Shown: positions 40,101-53,645 of the stretch, piece by piece
Layout of the letters: every line of letters begins with the position of its first letter
Position numbering within the stretch: the first letter of the stretch is position 1
NCBI RefSeq assembly: GCF_002917095.1
Contig: NZ_PQGA01000001.1
Location: 558,001-622,000, forward strand
Source: Paraburkholderia eburnea
Lineage (GTDB): Bacteria > Pseudomonadota > Gammaproteobacteria > Burkholderiales > Burkholderiaceae
Direction of reading: 5' to 3'
Length of the DNA: 64,000 bases
Translations under genes and position numbers: made by a program
The notes under the pieces: generated by a model
Database searches by the model: none
Told to the model about the DNA's origin: nothing
The model's input: the letters and a program-made list of their open reading frames with translations, nothing else

Positions 40101-43100
40101 TTGCCACCCAGCGCCGCCGTCACGCCCTTGAGCTGAGATACGTTAACGGCGTCGTTGTCTGCCTGACCTGCCGCCATGTTGACGATCCGACGCGTGTTGG
40201 CCTGGCTCTGCACGATCGTTGCGCTGTTGTCCGGATTGATCACCGTACGCGTTGCGGTGCCGTCGCTACCCACAGAAACCGTGTTCGCCAGGTTCGCCAC
40301 CGAACCCGAGCCCAGCGCAACCGCGTCGTTCGCCGTCGACAGCGACTGAACGCCCACTGCCGTGCTTCCGCCGCCGTCCGCTTCGGTGTTCGAGCCGATT
40401 GCAATGCTACCGGCACCGTTCGCGCGCGCTACGTCGGTTGGGGACGTCGAGCCCACGGCATTGCCCGTACCCCGTACCTGCGAGTAATACGCTGCCGTCT
40501 TGTACGGCGCGCCATTTGCAGTCGAGAGATCAACGCCCGAACCCGCCGACGCCCCCAGCAGAGCGCCAGACGGTGACCTGAGCAATCCCTGGGGCGCCAT
40601 CACGTTGACTGTGGCCTGGGTATTGTCCTGACCGTTCAGGATATCCCACACCTGGCCAACGTTAGCCGCATCCGTGTCCTGGATACCGCTTGCCACGTTG
40701 CTGATTACGGTACCCTTGGGCAGCAAACCATCGTCGCGGTTACTGTTGCGATAGTAGATGCTGTTACCGGTGCCAGGATCCAGCGTAACGGTGGGTGAGC
40801 CGGAGGCAATGGAGCCTTCGTCATATGTAACGGCCTTGTTCAGCACGCTTCCCGTGGAAGGGTCAACCTGGAAGCCGGCGGACGTCAATTGGCTCACGTT
40901 CACGGCGTCGTTCGCCGTCAAACCGCTCGCAACATTGTGCAACGCCACCGGCACAGTCGAATCAAGCCCACCCAAGGTCACCGAGTTGTGAGTCGACGAG
41001 TCGTAAAGCACCGAATCCGCAACCTTGCCATACAGGTTCGTCACATCGCCCTGGATGGTCGTCACCGCCCCAGCAAGGCTCGACACGTTCTGGTTCGTCG
41101 CGAACAGTTGCCCACCGTTCACCGCGTCGGTGCTCGAAGCGTTGCTGATGTTTCCCGAGGCAACGTTCGTCAGGAGCGTCGGAGTGGTCGCACCCGCGCC
41201 GCCGAGCGTCACCTTCGCCTTCGATGTGTCGTCATAGGTAACGAACGCGTTGGTCACGTTGCCCGACGAGTCGGTCGTCGCACCCAGCGCATACAGTTGT
41301 GCACCGTTCACTGCGTCGGCGCTCGATGCGTTCAGCGCGCCAGCGGCCACGTTCGTCAACACGACAGGCGCCGTTGCCTGCGCCCCACCCAGCGTCACCT
41401 TGTTATGCGCTGACGAGTCGTAAAGTACCGAATCCGCGACCTTGCCATACAGGTTCGTCACATCGCCCTGGATGGTAGTCACCGCCCCAGCAAGGCTCGA
41501 CACGTTCTGGTTCGTCGCGAACAGTTGCCCACCGTTCACCGCATCGGTACTCGAAGCGTTGCTGATGTCTCCCGAGGCAACGTTCGTCAGGAGCGTCGGA
41601 GTGGTCGCACCCGCGCCGCCGAGCGTCACCTTCGCCTTCGATGTGTCGTCATAGGTAACGAACGCGTTGGTCACGTTGCCCGACGAGTCGGTCGTCGCAC
41701 CCAGCGCATACAGCTGTGCACCGTTCACCGCGTCGGCGCTCGATGCGTTCAGCGCGCCAGCGGCCACGTTCGTCAACACGACAGGCGCCGTTGCCTGCGC
41801 CCCACCCAGCGTCACCTTGTTATGCGCCGACGAGTCGTAAAGCACCGAATCCGCAACCTTGCCATACAGGTTCGTCACGTCGCCCTGGATGGTAGTCACC
41901 GCCCCAGCAAGGCTCGACACGTTCTGGTTCGTCGCGAACAGTTGCCCACCGTTCACCGCGTCGGTACTCGAGGCGTTGCTGATGTCTGCCGCGGCAACGT
42001 TCGTCAGCTTCACTTGCGTAGTCGCACCCGTGCCGCCCAGCGTCACCTTGTCGTGCATCGACGTGTCGTATTTCACGGCGCTGTTGGAGAGCGCGCCCGT
42101 AGTGATGTCCATGGCAGCGAGAGCCTTGCCGACATCGCTGAACGTACCGCCGGCCACCGCGTAGGACGGCGCTGTAATCGAGCCGTCGGCGTTCACAGTA
42201 GCGCCACCGCCCAGCGCATTCGTTACGCCCTTGAGTTGCGCGACGTTCACCGCATCGGTGTCGTTTTGACCTGCGGCCATGTTCACGACGCGGCGCGTAT
42301 TGGCCTGACTTGACACATAGCTCGTGCTACCGTCGGGGTTGACCACGGCACGCGTCGCCGTACCGTCACTGCCCACCGAAATCGTATTTGCCACATTCGC
42401 CACGGACCCCGAACCCAGCGCCACCGAATCGTTCGCGGTTGCGAGGGACTGGATGCCTACGGCGGTGCTGCCGCCAGCGTCCGCTTCCGTGTTCGAGCCA
42501 ATGGCGATGCTGCCGGCTCCGTTCGCACGCGCCACATCGGTTGGAGACGTGGAGCCGCTGGCGTTACCGGTCCCTCGTACCTGCGAGTAATACGCTGCGG
42601 TCTTGTATGGCAAACCATTCGCCGTCGAAAGATCAACGCCCGACCCCTGTGAAGCGCCCAGCAACCTGGCCGCCATCAGCGGACGGGGCGCCTGCACAGG
42701 TTGGTTGCCGGGAAGTTGCGATGCAATCATATCGGCAACCTGGCCAACGTTGGCCGCATCGGTATCCTGAACACCATCCGCCACATTGCTGATAACCGTG
42801 CCCTTCGGCAAATAGCCTTGCGCGCGGTCGCCGTTCACAAAGTAGGCGCTATTGCCTTGGCCTGGATCGAGCACGATCTGCGGATTCGCCGTGCCGGTCG
42901 TATTCGGAACGTAGAGCACCGCAGGATTGCTGACGTTGCCGTTCGCATCGATGATAAAGCCACCCATCTCGTGATGGCCCGGATCGGCGGATGCTGCCTG
43001 CGCTCCCCACCCCGCGGTGGTCAGCGTGTTGTTGATGGTCGTGGTCGCCTGGTAAAGCTGCGAACCGTTGACGGCGTCGGTGCTGGTGGACGACACCGCG

Positions 43101-44359
43101 CCCGGCGCCAGATTGGTGAGGGTCGTACCGCCATCACCAGCAAGCGTTAGCGTTTTCTTGCTGCTATCGTCGTAGCTCACTGCGTTGGTGGTAAATCCCG
43201 TCAGATTCTCCAGCGCCTGAGTCGTCGCAAAAAGCTGCGAGCCGTTTACGGCATCCGTGCTTTGTGCGCTCACCTGACCTGCCGCGACGTTCGTGATCTG
43301 ACGTTCCGCGCCAGGCGCACCCACGCTCACGACGCCAGTGGGCTGAGAACCCTCGAACGTGTAATCGACACCCCTGATCACATAGTCCGGGACCTTTACC
43401 GCCGTCCCAGTCACCGCGTTATTGCCCAGCGCCACCGAATTCGGCGTCGTTGCCTGCGCGTGGTCGCCCACCGCCGTAGCGCCGGCTGCGCTTGCGTTCG
43501 CATAACCGCCAATCGCCGTCGCGCCCGCCGCGCCCGCTTGCGCCCACGAACCCACTGCGGTTGCAAACGCGCCACCGCCAGCCGCCTTCGATGAGGCGCC
43601 CAACGCCGTATCACCAAGGCCCGAGGTCGAAGCCGCATTGCCGATCGCCGCAGAATAGTCGCCGCCCGCAGCCGCGCTCGGCCCCATACCGATCGAATTG
43701 GCACCCGCTGCAATGGCCTGGGGGCCGACCGCCGTGCTGTTTGCGCCCGTCGCGGACGAGTCGGCCAGGGTCGAGTTCGTATGGAAGTACTTGGTGCCCT
43801 TATTCGTGACGTCATAGAGCTGCGAACCGTTCACCGCGTCCGTGCTGGCAGCCGACACAGTCCCGTTCGCAAGCGAAGTGATCTTCGTGCCCGACAGGTT
43901 GGCACCCGCCGTGAACGTGGCGAGACCGCTGGTCAGGGTCGCGCCAGTCAGATTGATGCCGGATGGCCCCAGGAGCGTAACCACGCCTGTTGCATTCGAC
44001 ACAGAAGAGCCGACATAAATCGCCGCCTGGCCTGCAACCGGCCAACTGTTCACCGCCTCGTCGAGGATTACGCCGCTGGCGTTTCCGGATTGGCAATTGC
44101 CAATCGAGCCACTGTACGTGCCGGCAGTAGACTGAGGCCACAGCCCCGTGCCATAACCGTTCCCGCCGCTCGAGTTGCAGGCGTACACACCCGCCATGGC
44201 GGACGGAGCAAATGCCAGGAGACCCATACCTGTGGCCAAAAGCGCCCCGCTCGTCACAAGTGTTTTCGCGGTCTTCTTCCCACGCCCCCGCGCATTCTCC
44301 TGCGCGGCAACCCAAGTCCCCGTGGACTCGTTCCAGACTGATCGATATGTCTTGTTCAT
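37121..44359 (-). CDS. Giant trimeric autotransporter adhesin (YadA/BpaA-like)
   Basis: A 2412-residue surface adhesin. It has an extended (ESPR-type) signal peptide ([20 protein letters not shown]; cleavage near AMA, residue 56). The mature start is Cys-containing (C61 and C89, the only cysteines I see). A YadA-like head of SIAIG/TAVG/SVALG repeats follows, then a long passenger of neck and stalk modules with about 15 DAVNG-type neck motifs. A C-terminal anchor (about the last 90 residues; [19 protein letters not shown] to the final Trp) forms the trimeric barrel. Two blocks 417 bp apart are near-identical, and a larger module recurs about 2.1 kb away. Its upstream region is AT-rich. The ATG at 44359 has AGGGCAAG upstream. 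Confidence 0.97.
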   Translation of the reverse strand: MNKTYRSVWNESTGTWVAAQENARGRGKKTAKTLVTSGALLATGMGLLAFAPSAMAGVYACNSSGGNGYGTGLWPQSTAGTYSGSIGNCQSGNASGVILDEAVNSWPVAGQAAIYVGSSVSNATGVVTLLGPSGINLTGATLTSGLATFTAGANLSGTKITSLANGTVSAASTDAVNGSQLYDVTNKGTKYFHTNSTLADSSATGANSTAVGPQAIAAGANSIGMGPSAAAGGDYSAAIGNAASTSGLGDTALGASSKAAGGGAFATAVGSWAQAGAAGATAIGGYANASAAGATAVGDHAQATTPNSVALGNNAVTGTAVKVPDYVIRGVDYTFEGSQPTGVVSVGAPGAERQITNVAAGQVSAQSTDAVNGSQLFATTQALENLTGFTTNAVSYDDSSKKTLTLAGDGGTTLTNLAPGAVSSTSTDAVNGSQLYQATTTINNTLTTAGWGAQAASADPGHHEMGGFIIDANGNVSNPAVLYVPNTTGTANPQIVLDPGQGNSAYFVNGDRAQGYLPKGTVISNVADGVQDTDAANVGQVADMIASQLPGNQPVQAPRPLMAARLLGASQGSGVDLSTANGLPYKTAAYYSQVRGTGNASGSTSPTDVARANGAGSIAIGSNTEADAGGSTAVGIQSLATANDSVALGSGSVANVANTISVGSDGTATRAVVNPDGSTSYVSSQANTRRVVNMAAGQNDTDAVNVAQLKGVTNALGGGATVNADGSITAPSYAVAGGTFSDVGKALAAMDITTGALSNSAVKYDTSMHDKVTLGGTGATTQVKLTNVAAADISNASSTDAVNGGQLFATNQNVSSLAGAVTTIQGDVTNLYGKVADSVLYDSSAHNKVTLGGAQATAPVVLTNVAAGALNASSADAVNGAQLYALGATTDSSGNVTNAFVTYDDTSKAKVTLGGAGATTPTLLTNVASGDISNASSTDAVNGGQLFATNQNVSSLAGAVTTIQGDVTNLYGKVADSVLYDSSAHNKVTLGGAQATAPVVLTNVAAGALNASSADAVNGAQLYALGATTDSSGNVTNAFVTYDDTSKAKVTLGGAGATTPTLLTNVASGNISNASSTDAVNGGQLFATNQNVSSLAGAVTTIQGDVTNLYGKVADSVLYDSSTHNSVTLGGLDSTVPVALHNVASGLTANDAVNVSQLTSAGFQVDPSTGSVLNKAVTYDEGSIASGSPTVTLDPGTGNSIYYRNSNRDDGLLPKGTVISNVASGIQDTDAANVGQVWDILNGQDNTQATVNVMAPQGLLRSPSGALLGASAGSGVDLSTANGAPYKTAAYYSQVRGTGNAVGSTSPTDVARANGAGSIAIGSNTEADGGGSTAVGVQSLSTANDAVALGSGSVANLANTVSVGSDGTATRTVINPDNSATIVQSQANTRRIVNMAAGQADNDAVNVSQLKGVTAALGGNASVNADGSIAAPVYDVAGGNYSDVGSALTALNEKQGGSPDAVVYDTSAHDKLTLGGTQAKAPVTLTNVAAGDISNASSTDAVNGGQLFATNQNVSSLAGAVTTIQGDVTNLYGKVADSVLYDSSAHDSVTFGNAGTPVALHNIAPGAVSGSSNDAVNGSQLYGLASSTAKALGGSTGVNADGTIGVPTYDLSGHTYNDVGSALVAVMDVAKGGGADAVAYDTPVHDKVTLGGTQATAPVALTNVANGAVSASSVDAVNGAQLYALGATTNPSGNITNAFVAYDDTSKATVTLGAAGATTQTLLTNVAAGNISNASSTDAVNGGQLFATNQNVSDLAGAVTNFAGDVTNLYGKVADAVLYDSSAHDSVTFGNVGTPVALHNVASGAVNGSSNDAVNGSQLYGLASSMASALGGKSSVNTNGTITAPTYVVQGNPYNDVGSALAAVVAYAGSGSVDAVMYDSTTHTKITLGGSVATSAVQLTNLANATQASDAVNLAQLEAMGANVDGSGNVTNAFVAYDDSSKASVTFGGVGTTNGVVLHNVAAGAQDLDAVNVAQLKAAGLNVDTSGNVLNAFVAYDDTSKSSITLGGVGTSSLVALHNVANGSAANDAVNVAQLQAMGAVIDPSGNVTNAFVTYDDSTKSSITFGGVGASTPVKLHNVAAGAISSTSTDAVNGAQAYNMAASTASALGGGSTVQADGSISTPTYNIGGTSFNNVGGALTNLDGRVSTIETTVTNIAGSVANAVQYDSSAHDKVTLGGTDSSSQVKLTNLQDADLTATSTDAVTGEQLYATNQNVTNLTQSVQNITNNGSQYLSTNTTSGAASATGAGTIAVGGGAAASGTNSTAIGEKAAATGNNSVALGANSVANEDNTVSVGSQGNERRITNVANGVNPTDAANVGQLQSGLNSLQTGMNSVARNAYSGVAAATALTMIPDVDANKTIAVGVGTANFQGYQATALGVSARVTQNLKVKMGAGYSTSGGATWGGGMSYQW
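41009..41998. repeat. 417-bp tandem repeat inside the adhesin gene
   Basis: Blocks 41009-41425 and 41426-41842 are near-identical (417 bp, 139 codons), and a third partial copy runs from 41843 to about 41998 before diverging. Further diverged copies start near 39739 and 39036. The unit codes for one neck-stalk cassette ([17 protein letters not shown] ... [15 protein letters not shown]). Confidence 0.95.
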
Positions 44360-45135
44360 TACTTGCCCTGATTAAATACGAGTGACGAAACAATTACCGA
44401 GGCGGTGCTATTGACCTGGCCGCCTGCATCAACAACGCAACTGAAATCGGCTCAGCCAGCATGAGAGAAAGCTGACAGAATTAATCGAACCAATATGCGA
44501 TGACACTTGGCACTCTATTAATCGGGCGCTACAAGCAACATAAGAGAACTCTTAAACAAAACCGCGACAATGAGCGCAGCTTGCGACGATGCGATCCCGC
44601 TGCCTCTACCGCGCTTCATGCGATATACTGAAATTCTCAATTCTCTCCGGCTTAATTAAGAACGAAAACTAAATAACCTGCTCAATCCCATTAATACACA
44701 GGCCTTATTACTAAAATACTCATGAATTCCTACGCGAAAGATTAGACATTCATACAAATAATTCGCAAGCCGACATTTATTACCTCATTCACGACCAATA
44801 TCTTCAACACCACCCACCCGTATTTTTTCCTCGATTTTTGGGCGTCTTGACGTTCTCGCCGCGACAGAAAATCAGACCGTAAATGTTGGGTTAAAACCAC
44901 TCCCCCCCTCTCCTTCGTTTTGCGACTTGTCCTATTCCTTCAGGGAAGTCAGCCAAATAGAATTTCATCGTCGGGAAACGCTGACACAGGGCTGAGGCTC
45001 TACACCCCACCCAGGCCGTAACGCACATCCTCGCGCCGCGCATATGCCCTTCGCGCCGGTGCCACTTCTATCGCCCCCCAATCCGTTTCCTTGCCGCCAG
45101 GCCTTTCGCCTTCACCGTCACAACAAGGAAACGTG
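44360..45135. other. 776-bp non-coding, AT-rich region upstream of the adhesin
   Basis: From about 44450 to 44940 the sequence is clearly richer in A and T than the rest of the window, with no supported coding sequence. It contains TTAATTAA and several AT-rich -10-like stretches, but I could not pair a clear -35 with a -10. It is the likely control region of the adhesin on the minus strand, and may be a target for an H-NS-like silencer. The last part (45000-45135) leads into the secreted NTF2-like gene, with AAGGAA before its ATG. Confidence 0.6.
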
Positions 45136-45594
45136 ATGAACCGTCTCTTGATCCTCGCCGTCGCCAGCCTTCTCGCGACTTCCGCTTTTGCCGCGTCGAA
45201 GCCCGCTTCGCCCGGCGTCATTTCCGAAAGCCTTCAAATCGAGTTACTCGAGCATCAGTGGACCCAGGCGGCCGCAACCGGCGACCGCCCGGTGCTCAAC
45301 GACCTGCTCGACGATAAGTTCTTCGAAGTATTTCCGGGCGACGTGCGCCGCAGCAAGCGGGATCTGCTGGCCGCCGCCGCGCTGCCGCCCGGCGGCTCCC
45401 AGGTATTGGAAAACGTGCGCGTACAGGTGCTCGACGACGTCGCCGTGGTGACCGGCATCAACCGGTACACACCCGCAACGGGCTACAAGACGATCGAATA
45501 CCGCTTCACCGATGTATTCGTGAAGCGCGAGGACGGATGGAGGGTCGCCGCTGCCCGCATGCTTCGCAAGGGCGCGGGCAACGTTCGGGCCTGA
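45136..45594 (+). CDS. Secreted SnoaL/NTF2-like (DUF4440-type) protein
   Basis: A 152-residue protein with a signal peptide (about 1-20; MNRLLILAVASLLATSAFAA) and an NTF2-like fold of the DUF4440 kind: LLEHQWTQAAATGDRPVLNDLLDDKFFEVFPG, then KTIEYRFTDVFVKREDGWRVAAA. Function is unknown; members are ketosteroid-isomerase-like proteins, often periplasmic. The ATG at 45136 has AAGGAA 8 nt upstream. It is the only gene between the adhesin control region and hemJ and is convergent with hemJ. Confidence 0.8.
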   Translation: MNRLLILAVASLLATSAFAASKPASPGVISESLQIELLEHQWTQAAATGDRPVLNDLLDDKFFEVFPGDVRRSKRDLLAAAALPPGGSQVLENVRVQVLDDVAVVTGINRYTPATGYKTIEYRFTDVFVKREDGWRVAAARMLRKGAGNVRA

Positions 45595-45626
45595 GCGGCC
45601 CGGAATGCGGAAAAATCAGGCGGGAA

Positions 45627-46049
45627 TCAGAACGGCTTGATGACGGCCAGCGCCACGGCGGCCAGCATGCCCAGCACGGGCAGCTCGTTGAACATGCGAT
45701 ACCACTTGTCGGAGCGGCGGTTCTCGCCGCGCTCGAACGTTCGCAGCAGGCGTCCGCAATAGGCGTGGTAGCCGATCAGCAGCACCACCACGCCCACCTT
45801 CGCGTGAATCCACCCCTGGCCGCGCCCGATCCCCACCACGAGCCACAGCCACAGCCCGCACAGCAGCGCGGGCACCGCGATCATCGTCATGAAGCGATAA
45901 AGCTTGCGCGCCATGATGAGCAGCCGCTTGACGGCCGCCGGCTCGGTTTCCATGGCGAGATTCACGAAGATGCGCGGCAGATAGAACAGACCCGCGAACC
46001 ACGAGGCGATCAGTACGATGTGAAACGTCTTGACCCAGAGCATCGACAT
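45627..46049 (-). CDS. hemJ: Protoporphyrinogen oxidase HemJ (CopD-like membrane protein)
   Basis: A 140-residue inner-membrane protein with four hydrophobic helices: LWVKTFHIVLIASWFAGLFYLPRIFV, with the conserved His near residue 10; MTMIAVPALLCGLWLWLVV; AKVGVVVLLIGYHAYC; and MLAAVALAVIKPF. This fits the HemJ family, which oxidises protoporphyrinogen IX to protoporphyrin IX in haem synthesis. The ATG at 46049 is the family start. It follows proA on the same strand (70-bp gap). Confidence 0.88.
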   Translation of the reverse strand: MSMLWVKTFHIVLIASWFAGLFYLPRIFVNLAMETEPAAVKRLLIMARKLYRFMTMIAVPALLCGLWLWLVVGIGRGQGWIHAKVGVVVLLIGYHAYCGRLLRTFERGENRRSDKWYRMFNELPVLGMLAAVALAVIKPF

Positions 46050-46119
46050 TGTTTTTCTTCTTGAGAACGAATGAGCAGTCAGGCGGCGCGCACCGGAACG
46101 CACCGCCCCGGCCGGCGTC

Positions 46120-47391
46120 TTATTGACGGCCTTCGCCGTGTCCCAGCACCACGTACTTGAGCGAAGTCAGACCGTCGAGCCCCACCGGGCCGCGTGCGTG
46201 CAGCTTGTCGTTCGAGATGCCGATCTCCGCGCCCAGGCCGAATTCGAAGCCGTCCGCGAAGCGCGTCGAGGCGTTCACCATCACGCTCGCCGAATCCACT
46301 TCGCGCAGGAAGCGCATCGCGCGGTCGTGGTCTTCGGTGACGATGGCGTCCGTGTGGTGCGAGCCATAGTGATTGATGTGCTCGACGGCCTGGTCGAGAT
46401 TGTCCACCACCTTGATCGCCAGCACGGGCGCGAGATATTCGGTGTGCCAGTCCTCTTCCGTGGCGTCCACGAGCGGGCCAACGTTCGCATCCGCGAGGAT
46501 CGAGCGCGCAGCGGCGTCCACGCGCAGTTCCACGCCCTTATCGCGATAAAGGCGGCCCAACGGCGGCAGCACGTCATGCGCGATGCCACGCGCGACCAGC
46601 AGCGTTTCCATCGTGTTGCAGGTGCCGTAGCGGTGCGTCTTGGCGTTGTCGCACACGGTCAGCGCCTTGGCGAGATCCGCACGATCGTCCACATACACGT
46701 GGCAGATGCCATCGAGGTGCTTGATCATCGGCACGCGCGCTTCGGCGATCAGGCGCTCGATCAGGCTCTTGCCGCCGCGCGGCACGATCACGTCGACGAA
46801 TTCCGTCATGGTGATGAGCTTGCCCACCGCCGCGCGGTCGGCCGTCTCGACCACCTGCACCGCGTCCTGCGGCAGGCCCGCCGCCGCCAGCCCTTCGCCG
46901 ATCAGCGTCGCCAGCGCCGTGTTGCATTCGAGCGCCTCGGAGCCGCCGCGCAGAATGGTGGCGTTGCCCGACTTCAGGCACAGCGCCGCCGCATCGATCG
47001 TCACGTTCGGGCGCGATTCGTAGATGATGCCGATCACGCCCAGCGGCACGCGCATCTGGCCCACCTGGATGCCGCTCGGGCGGAACTTGAGGTTGCTGAT
47101 CTCGCCGATCGGGTCAGCCAGCGCCGCGACCTGGCGCAGCCCTTCCACCATCGTCTTGAGCGCCTTGTCCGAGAGCGTCAGGCGGTCGATGAACGCCGCG
47201 TCGTGACCCTTCTCCTTTGCGCGCGCAAGATCGCGGGCGTTCGCGTCTTTGAGCTGCTGCGTCTCGCGTTCGATGGCCTGCGCCACCGCTTCGAGCGCGG
47301 CGTTCTTCGAAGCCGTCGTGGCCCGGGCCATCGCGCGCGAAGCCTTGCGGGCGCGGCGGCCGAGGTCGGTCATGTACTGGTCGATATCCAT
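46120..47391 (-). CDS. proA: Glutamate-5-semialdehyde dehydrogenase (gamma-glutamyl phosphate reductase)
   Basis: NADPH-dependent second step of proline synthesis. The 423-residue aldehyde-dehydrogenase-like protein starts [18 protein letters not shown] and has the catalytic Cys in [14 protein letters not shown]. The NADPH-binding and loop segments are [15 protein letters not shown] and [13 protein letters not shown], and the C-terminal [19 protein letters not shown] is present. proB is not adjacent. The ATG at 47391 is chosen over a much longer open frame to 47724. Confidence 0.97.
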   Translation of the reverse strand: MDIDQYMTDLGRRARKASRAMARATTASKNAALEAVAQAIERETQQLKDANARDLARAKEKGHDAAFIDRLTLSDKALKTMVEGLRQVAALADPIGEISNLKFRPSGIQVGQMRVPLGVIGIIYESRPNVTIDAAALCLKSGNATILRGGSEALECNTALATLIGEGLAAAGLPQDAVQVVETADRAAVGKLITMTEFVDVIVPRGGKSLIERLIAEARVPMIKHLDGICHVYVDDRADLAKALTVCDNAKTHRYGTCNTMETLLVARGIAHDVLPPLGRLYRDKGVELRVDAAARSILADANVGPLVDATEEDWHTEYLAPVLAIKVVDNLDQAVEHINHYGSHHTDAIVTEDHDRAMRFLREVDSASVMVNASTRFADGFEFGLGAEIGISNDKLHARGPVGLDGLTSLKYVVLGHGEGRQ

Positions 47392-47566
47392 GGTCTCTGT
47401 CGTGATGCGGCGTGCCCGGCACGAGGCTTGATTGGCCCGGCGAGGCGGCTCGGTTCTGGTTAGGTCGATTTTAAGGCCAGCGCGCCGGCTTTGCTGGGCG
47501 CGGCCTGGCGCATGCGCGCTTGAGCGGAAGCAGGTGTCGGAAGTGCGGTCCGAGGCGAGCGTGAAG

Positions 47567-48796
47567 CTAGCCTGGCCTGCGTCCCGGCCCTGCGGTGCGC
47601 GGTCGGGCGGCGGCCGCAGCGGCAGCCGCTGGACCGGCCGGAGCGCCAGGACCGCCTGGCTGGGCACGTCCGGGTGCGACGCCAGCGCCCGCAGCGGAAC
47701 GCGCGGTCGCACGCCCAGCGGCAAGCGCGTCGCGCGGCGCGGCCACGGTCATGGCGAGTTCGAAAAGGCCATCCCAGGCGTCGGGCGGCAGCGCATTGCG
47801 CCAGTCGGCGCGCGCTTGCCCCGACAGCCCCTTGACCTGCCGGTCGAGGCGCGCCGCCAGCGCGAGTCCGCGCTCGAGCGTCGCCTCGCTCAGACGCGCA
47901 AGCGCCGGTCCGATCAGGCGCTCGCGCGGCCCCCAGACACGGTTCTCGCGCAACAGCACGGCAAGCGGCTTGCCCGCCGCGACGCCGCGTTTGATGCGCA
48001 GCAGCGTGCGGACTTCTTCGACGACGGCCCACAGCACCAGCACGGCGGCCTCGCCCTCGCCGTCCAGGCCGTCGAGCATTCGCGTAAGGCGGCCGACATC
48101 GCCGGTCAGCATGGCTTCGTTGAGCTTGAACACGTCGTAACGCGCCACGTTGAGCACGGCGTCGTGGATCTGCTCGAAGCTCAGCACGCCTTGCGGGTAC
48201 AGTAGGCCGAGCTTCTGGATTTCCTGATGCGCGGCGAGCAGATTGCCCTCCACGCGCTCCGCGACGAACTGCAACGCGCGCCGGCCATCCTCGCCCGGCG
48301 CCACACGCTGCCCTTGCTGCGCGAGTCGCTGGCCGATCCAGTTCGGCAGCGCGGTGCGCTCGACCGAATCGATCTTGATCGCCGCGCCGCTATCCGAGAG
48401 CGCCGTGAACCACGCCGATTTCTGCGTGGCCGCGTCGAGGCGCGGCAACGTGACGAGCGTGAGCACGTCAGGGTTCGCCGAGGCTTTGGCCGATGCCGCG
48501 AGCGTCTTCAACGCATCGGCGCCTTCCTTGCCCGGCTTGCCGGACGGAATGCGCAACTCCACCAGTTGGCGGTCGCCGAACAGCGACATCGACTGGCTCG
48601 CGCCCAGCAGCGCGCTCCAGTCGAAACCGCGCTCGACCGTGAAGACCGAGCGGTCGGTGAAGCCGGCCGCGCGCGCGCTCGCCCGGATGCGGTCGCACGC
48701 CTCCTGGGCGAGCAAATGCTCGTCGCCGTAGACGACGTACAGGCCGGCCATCCCGCGGGCGAGATGCGGCTCAAGTGCGTCCAGTCGCAGTTGCAT
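47567..48796 (-). CDS. holA: DNA polymerase III delta subunit
   Basis: Clamp-loader wrench subunit that opens the beta clamp. The conserved body is about 350 residues: [21 protein letters not shown] near the start, [22 protein letters not shown] and the central [19 protein letters not shown]. The last 50 or so residues are a low-complexity Ala/Pro/Gly/Arg tail not needed for the fold; the E. coli protein has 343 residues. It lies between lptE and proA on the minus strand, in the usual Burkholderia order leuS-lptE-holA-proA. Confidence 0.94.
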   Translation of the reverse strand: MQLRLDALEPHLARGMAGLYVVYGDEHLLAQEACDRIRASARAAGFTDRSVFTVERGFDWSALLGASQSMSLFGDRQLVELRIPSGKPGKEGADALKTLAASAKASANPDVLTLVTLPRLDAATQKSAWFTALSDSGAAIKIDSVERTALPNWIGQRLAQQGQRVAPGEDGRRALQFVAERVEGNLLAAHQEIQKLGLLYPQGVLSFEQIHDAVLNVARYDVFKLNEAMLTGDVGRLTRMLDGLDGEGEAAVLVLWAVVEEVRTLLRIKRGVAAGKPLAVLLRENRVWGPRERLIGPALARLSEATLERGLALAARLDRQVKGLSGQARADWRNALPPDAWDGLFELAMTVAAPRDALAAGRATARSAAGAGVAPGRAQPGGPGAPAGPAAAAAAAARPRTAGPGRRPG

Positions 48797-48852
48797 GGCG
48801 TGCGCTTTAGAGAAAACTTAAAGGAAAACCGCGAGCAAAACCGCGCCGCGCA

Positions 48853-49404
48853 TCACAGCGGCGGCGGCGGCAGCGGCGCGCGCGGCGCGACGCCCGGCAC
48901 CACCTGATCCGGGTTCGGATGCAGCGTCTTCAGGATCCCGAGGCGGCGCGTAAGCTGGTCGACCGCGTCGTTCTGCATGTCCGCGAACAGCAGATTGGAT
49001 TCGCTCACCTTCGCCGTGGAGTACTGGTCGCTATACGTCATCGCGCGATTGAGCGCAATCGTGCTCGGCTGGATCAACGGCGAACCGTCCGCCGCCGTCA
49101 GCGCGTAATTCAGCGAATAGTTGACCTGGTACTCCTCGACCTCGCCCAGCGAGCTCAGCGTGAGCGTGCTGAAACTGCGGGACTCGGATACGTGCAGCAC
49201 GGCGTCGGCGTTCGAGGCGGAACTGACCACCACCGAATCGCTGCCGCCTTCGATCATGCGCGTGAGGCGCGCGCTCACGGGCGCCGGTGCGCCGACAATG
49301 GCGAGGCGCTTGAACGCGTAGTTCTGCTCCCCACGCAACTGGAAGCCGCATGCCGAAAGCATCAGCGCACTGCTCGCCATCAACAGGAACGATCTGCGAA
49401 TCAC
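48853..49404 (-). CDS. lptE: LPS-assembly lipoprotein LptE
   Basis: Outer-membrane lipoprotein that plugs and helps assemble LptD for LPS export. The signal peptide ends in the lipobox LSAC with the lipidated Cys at about residue 19; the body resembles LptE (FQLRGEQNYAFKRLAIVG, VSSASNADAVLHV, NYALTAADGSPLIQPSTIAL). The start is a GTG at 49404 with AGGGAG upstream, giving 183 residues. It follows leuS by 112 bp, the usual leuS-lptE-holA arrangement. Confidence 0.95.
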   Translation of the reverse strand: MIRRSFLLMASSALMLSACGFQLRGEQNYAFKRLAIVGAPAPVSARLTRMIEGGSDSVVVSSASNADAVLHVSESRSFSTLTLSSLGEVEEYQVNYSLNYALTAADGSPLIQPSTIALNRAMTYSDQYSTAKVSESNLLFADMQNDAVDQLTRRLGILKTLHPNPDQVVPGVAPRAPLPPPPL

Positions 49405-49516
49405 ATGGACTCCCTGGTTCGCGACAGATTCGGAACGGCGGCGCGGCGTGGTCCGAAAACCCGCGCCGCGCCGCCCGTACAACACTTCGAGCACATCAGA
49501 TACGGATCTGACGCGA

Positions 49517-52351
<2,835 letters not shown>

Positions 52352-52786
52352 TTAATGCTGGGCGGCAGGCGGCGGCTCGGTGACGAAGCCAAGACGCGCG
52401 AGCCCCGCCTGCTGCGCGGCGCCCATCACCTGGGCGATGACGTCGTAGCGCGTCTCGCGCGCGGCGCGCAGTTGCAGCTCGGGCTGCTGCGCCTCGGGCT
52501 GCTTGCCTGCGTCGGTGAAGCGCTTGCGCAGCTCGTCGAGCGAAACCGGCTGGGCGTTCCAGTACACCTTGCCCGCGGCGTCGATGGACAGGGTGACGGT
52601 TTGCGGCGTCTGCTGCACGGCATCGGCGGCGACCTTCGGCAAATCGAGCCGGATCGCGTGCGTGAACAGCGGCGCGGTGATGATGAAGATGACGAGCAGC
52701 ACGAGCATGACGTCGATCAGCGGCGTCATGTTGATTTCGGCCATCGGCGCCGAATCGCGCTTCTTTTCGAGTCCGCCGAACGCCAT
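52352..52786 (-). CDS. exbD: ExbD/TolR-family biopolymer transport protein
   Basis: A 144-residue inner-membrane protein with one N-terminal helix (MTPLIDVMLVLLVIFIITAPL) whose Asp (PLIDVM) is the proton-path residue, and a periplasmic domain. It works with ExbB to power TonB or Tol. The N-terminal MAEINMTPLIDV is the TolR/ExbD signature. The gene follows exbB by 19 bp. Confidence 0.93.
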   Translation of the reverse strand: MAFGGLEKKRDSAPMAEINMTPLIDVMLVLLVIFIITAPLFTHAIRLDLPKVAADAVQQTPQTVTLSIDAAGKVYWNAQPVSLDELRKRFTDAGKQPEAQQPELQLRAARETRYDVIAQVMGAAQQAGLARLGFVTEPPPAAQH

Positions 52787-52805
52787 CGCTCGCTCCCCTT
52801 GCCGT

Positions 52806-53555
52806 TTAGAGCGCGCCGGCGCGCGTCACGCCTTCGCCGCGCGCGGGCTGCTGGAGTTCGCGGGGCGAAGCATCACGACGCCCGGCGCCTTCTTCGGGCG
52901 CACACGCCCACGCGTGCAGATCATGCGCGAAACCGTCGAGATCGTCGCCGATCTGGCGCGCAAGCCGGCCGAGAATGTTGTAGGCGAGCACCGCCGGAAT
53001 CGCGACGACCAGACCGAAGGCCGTCATGATGAGCGCCTCGCCCACCGGCCCGGCGACGTTTTCGATCATGGCCTGACCGCTCGCGGCGATGCTGCCGAGC
53101 GCGTGATAAATGCCCCAGACCGTGCCGAGCAGGCCGACGAACGGCGCCGTGCTGCCCACCGAAGCCAGCAGCACCTGGCCGAATTCGAGCCGCCGCTGCG
53201 ATGCCTGGAGCGCGCCGCGCAAGGCGCGCAGCACGCGCTCGCCGCGCTCGACTCGCGCGAGCAGCGCGCCCGCCGTGTCGGTTTCGACGACCGCCAATGC
53301 GGCTTGCGCAAGCGGCAAGAACACGCGCTCGCGGTCAATCGCGCGCATCGCGCTTACGCCCTCCGCGAGCGAATGCGCCTGCCAGAACCGCGCCACGGCG
53401 CGCGGCCCCTGGCGCTTCGCGCGCACGAGCACCCAGCTTTTCACGATCAGAAAACACCAGCTCGCGACCGACATGGCCAGCAGCACCCACGCAACCGCGT
53501 GCGTGACGGCATCGCTCGTCTGGAGATAGTGGATGACTCCGTTACTCGCTGCCAT
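52806..53555 (-). CDS. exbB: ExbB/TolQ-family proton channel protein
   Basis: A 249-residue inner-membrane protein with three hydrophobic segments: VAWVLLAMSVASWCFLIVKSW; FVGLLGTVWGIYHALGSIA; and ALIMTAFGLVVAIPAVLAYNI with the conserved TAFG. It forms the pentameric channel around ExbD for energy transfer across the envelope. It is the partner of exbD downstream. The 27 codons upstream are unconserved; the ATG at 53555 is preferred. Confidence 0.94.
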   Translation of the reverse strand: MAASNGVIHYLQTSDAVTHAVAWVLLAMSVASWCFLIVKSWVLVRAKRQGPRAVARFWQAHSLAEGVSAMRAIDRERVFLPLAQAALAVVETDTAGALLARVERGERVLRALRGALQASQRRLEFGQVLLASVGSTAPFVGLLGTVWGIYHALGSIAASGQAMIENVAGPVGEALIMTAFGLVVAIPAVLAYNILGRLARQIGDDLDGFAHDLHAWACAPEEGAGRRDASPRELQQPARGEGVTRAGAL

Positions 53556-53645
53556 CGGACCTCGCGTGATGATGTCGCGGCGCGCGCCGCGTGGCCGGCC
53601 TGGCGTCGCCAGGCCCAGGCCGTGTGCCCAGCGCAATCAGCACAA

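Noticed and set aside
41009-41842. Evenly spaced repeats considered as a CRISPR-like array
   Set aside because: The unit is 417 bp, fully coding and without short direct repeats and unique spacers; it is a protein repeat.
44360-45000. A definite adhesin promoter in the AT-rich region
   Set aside because: Several -10-like stretches exist, but no -35 of good quality at 16-18 bp could be paired, so no coordinates are given.
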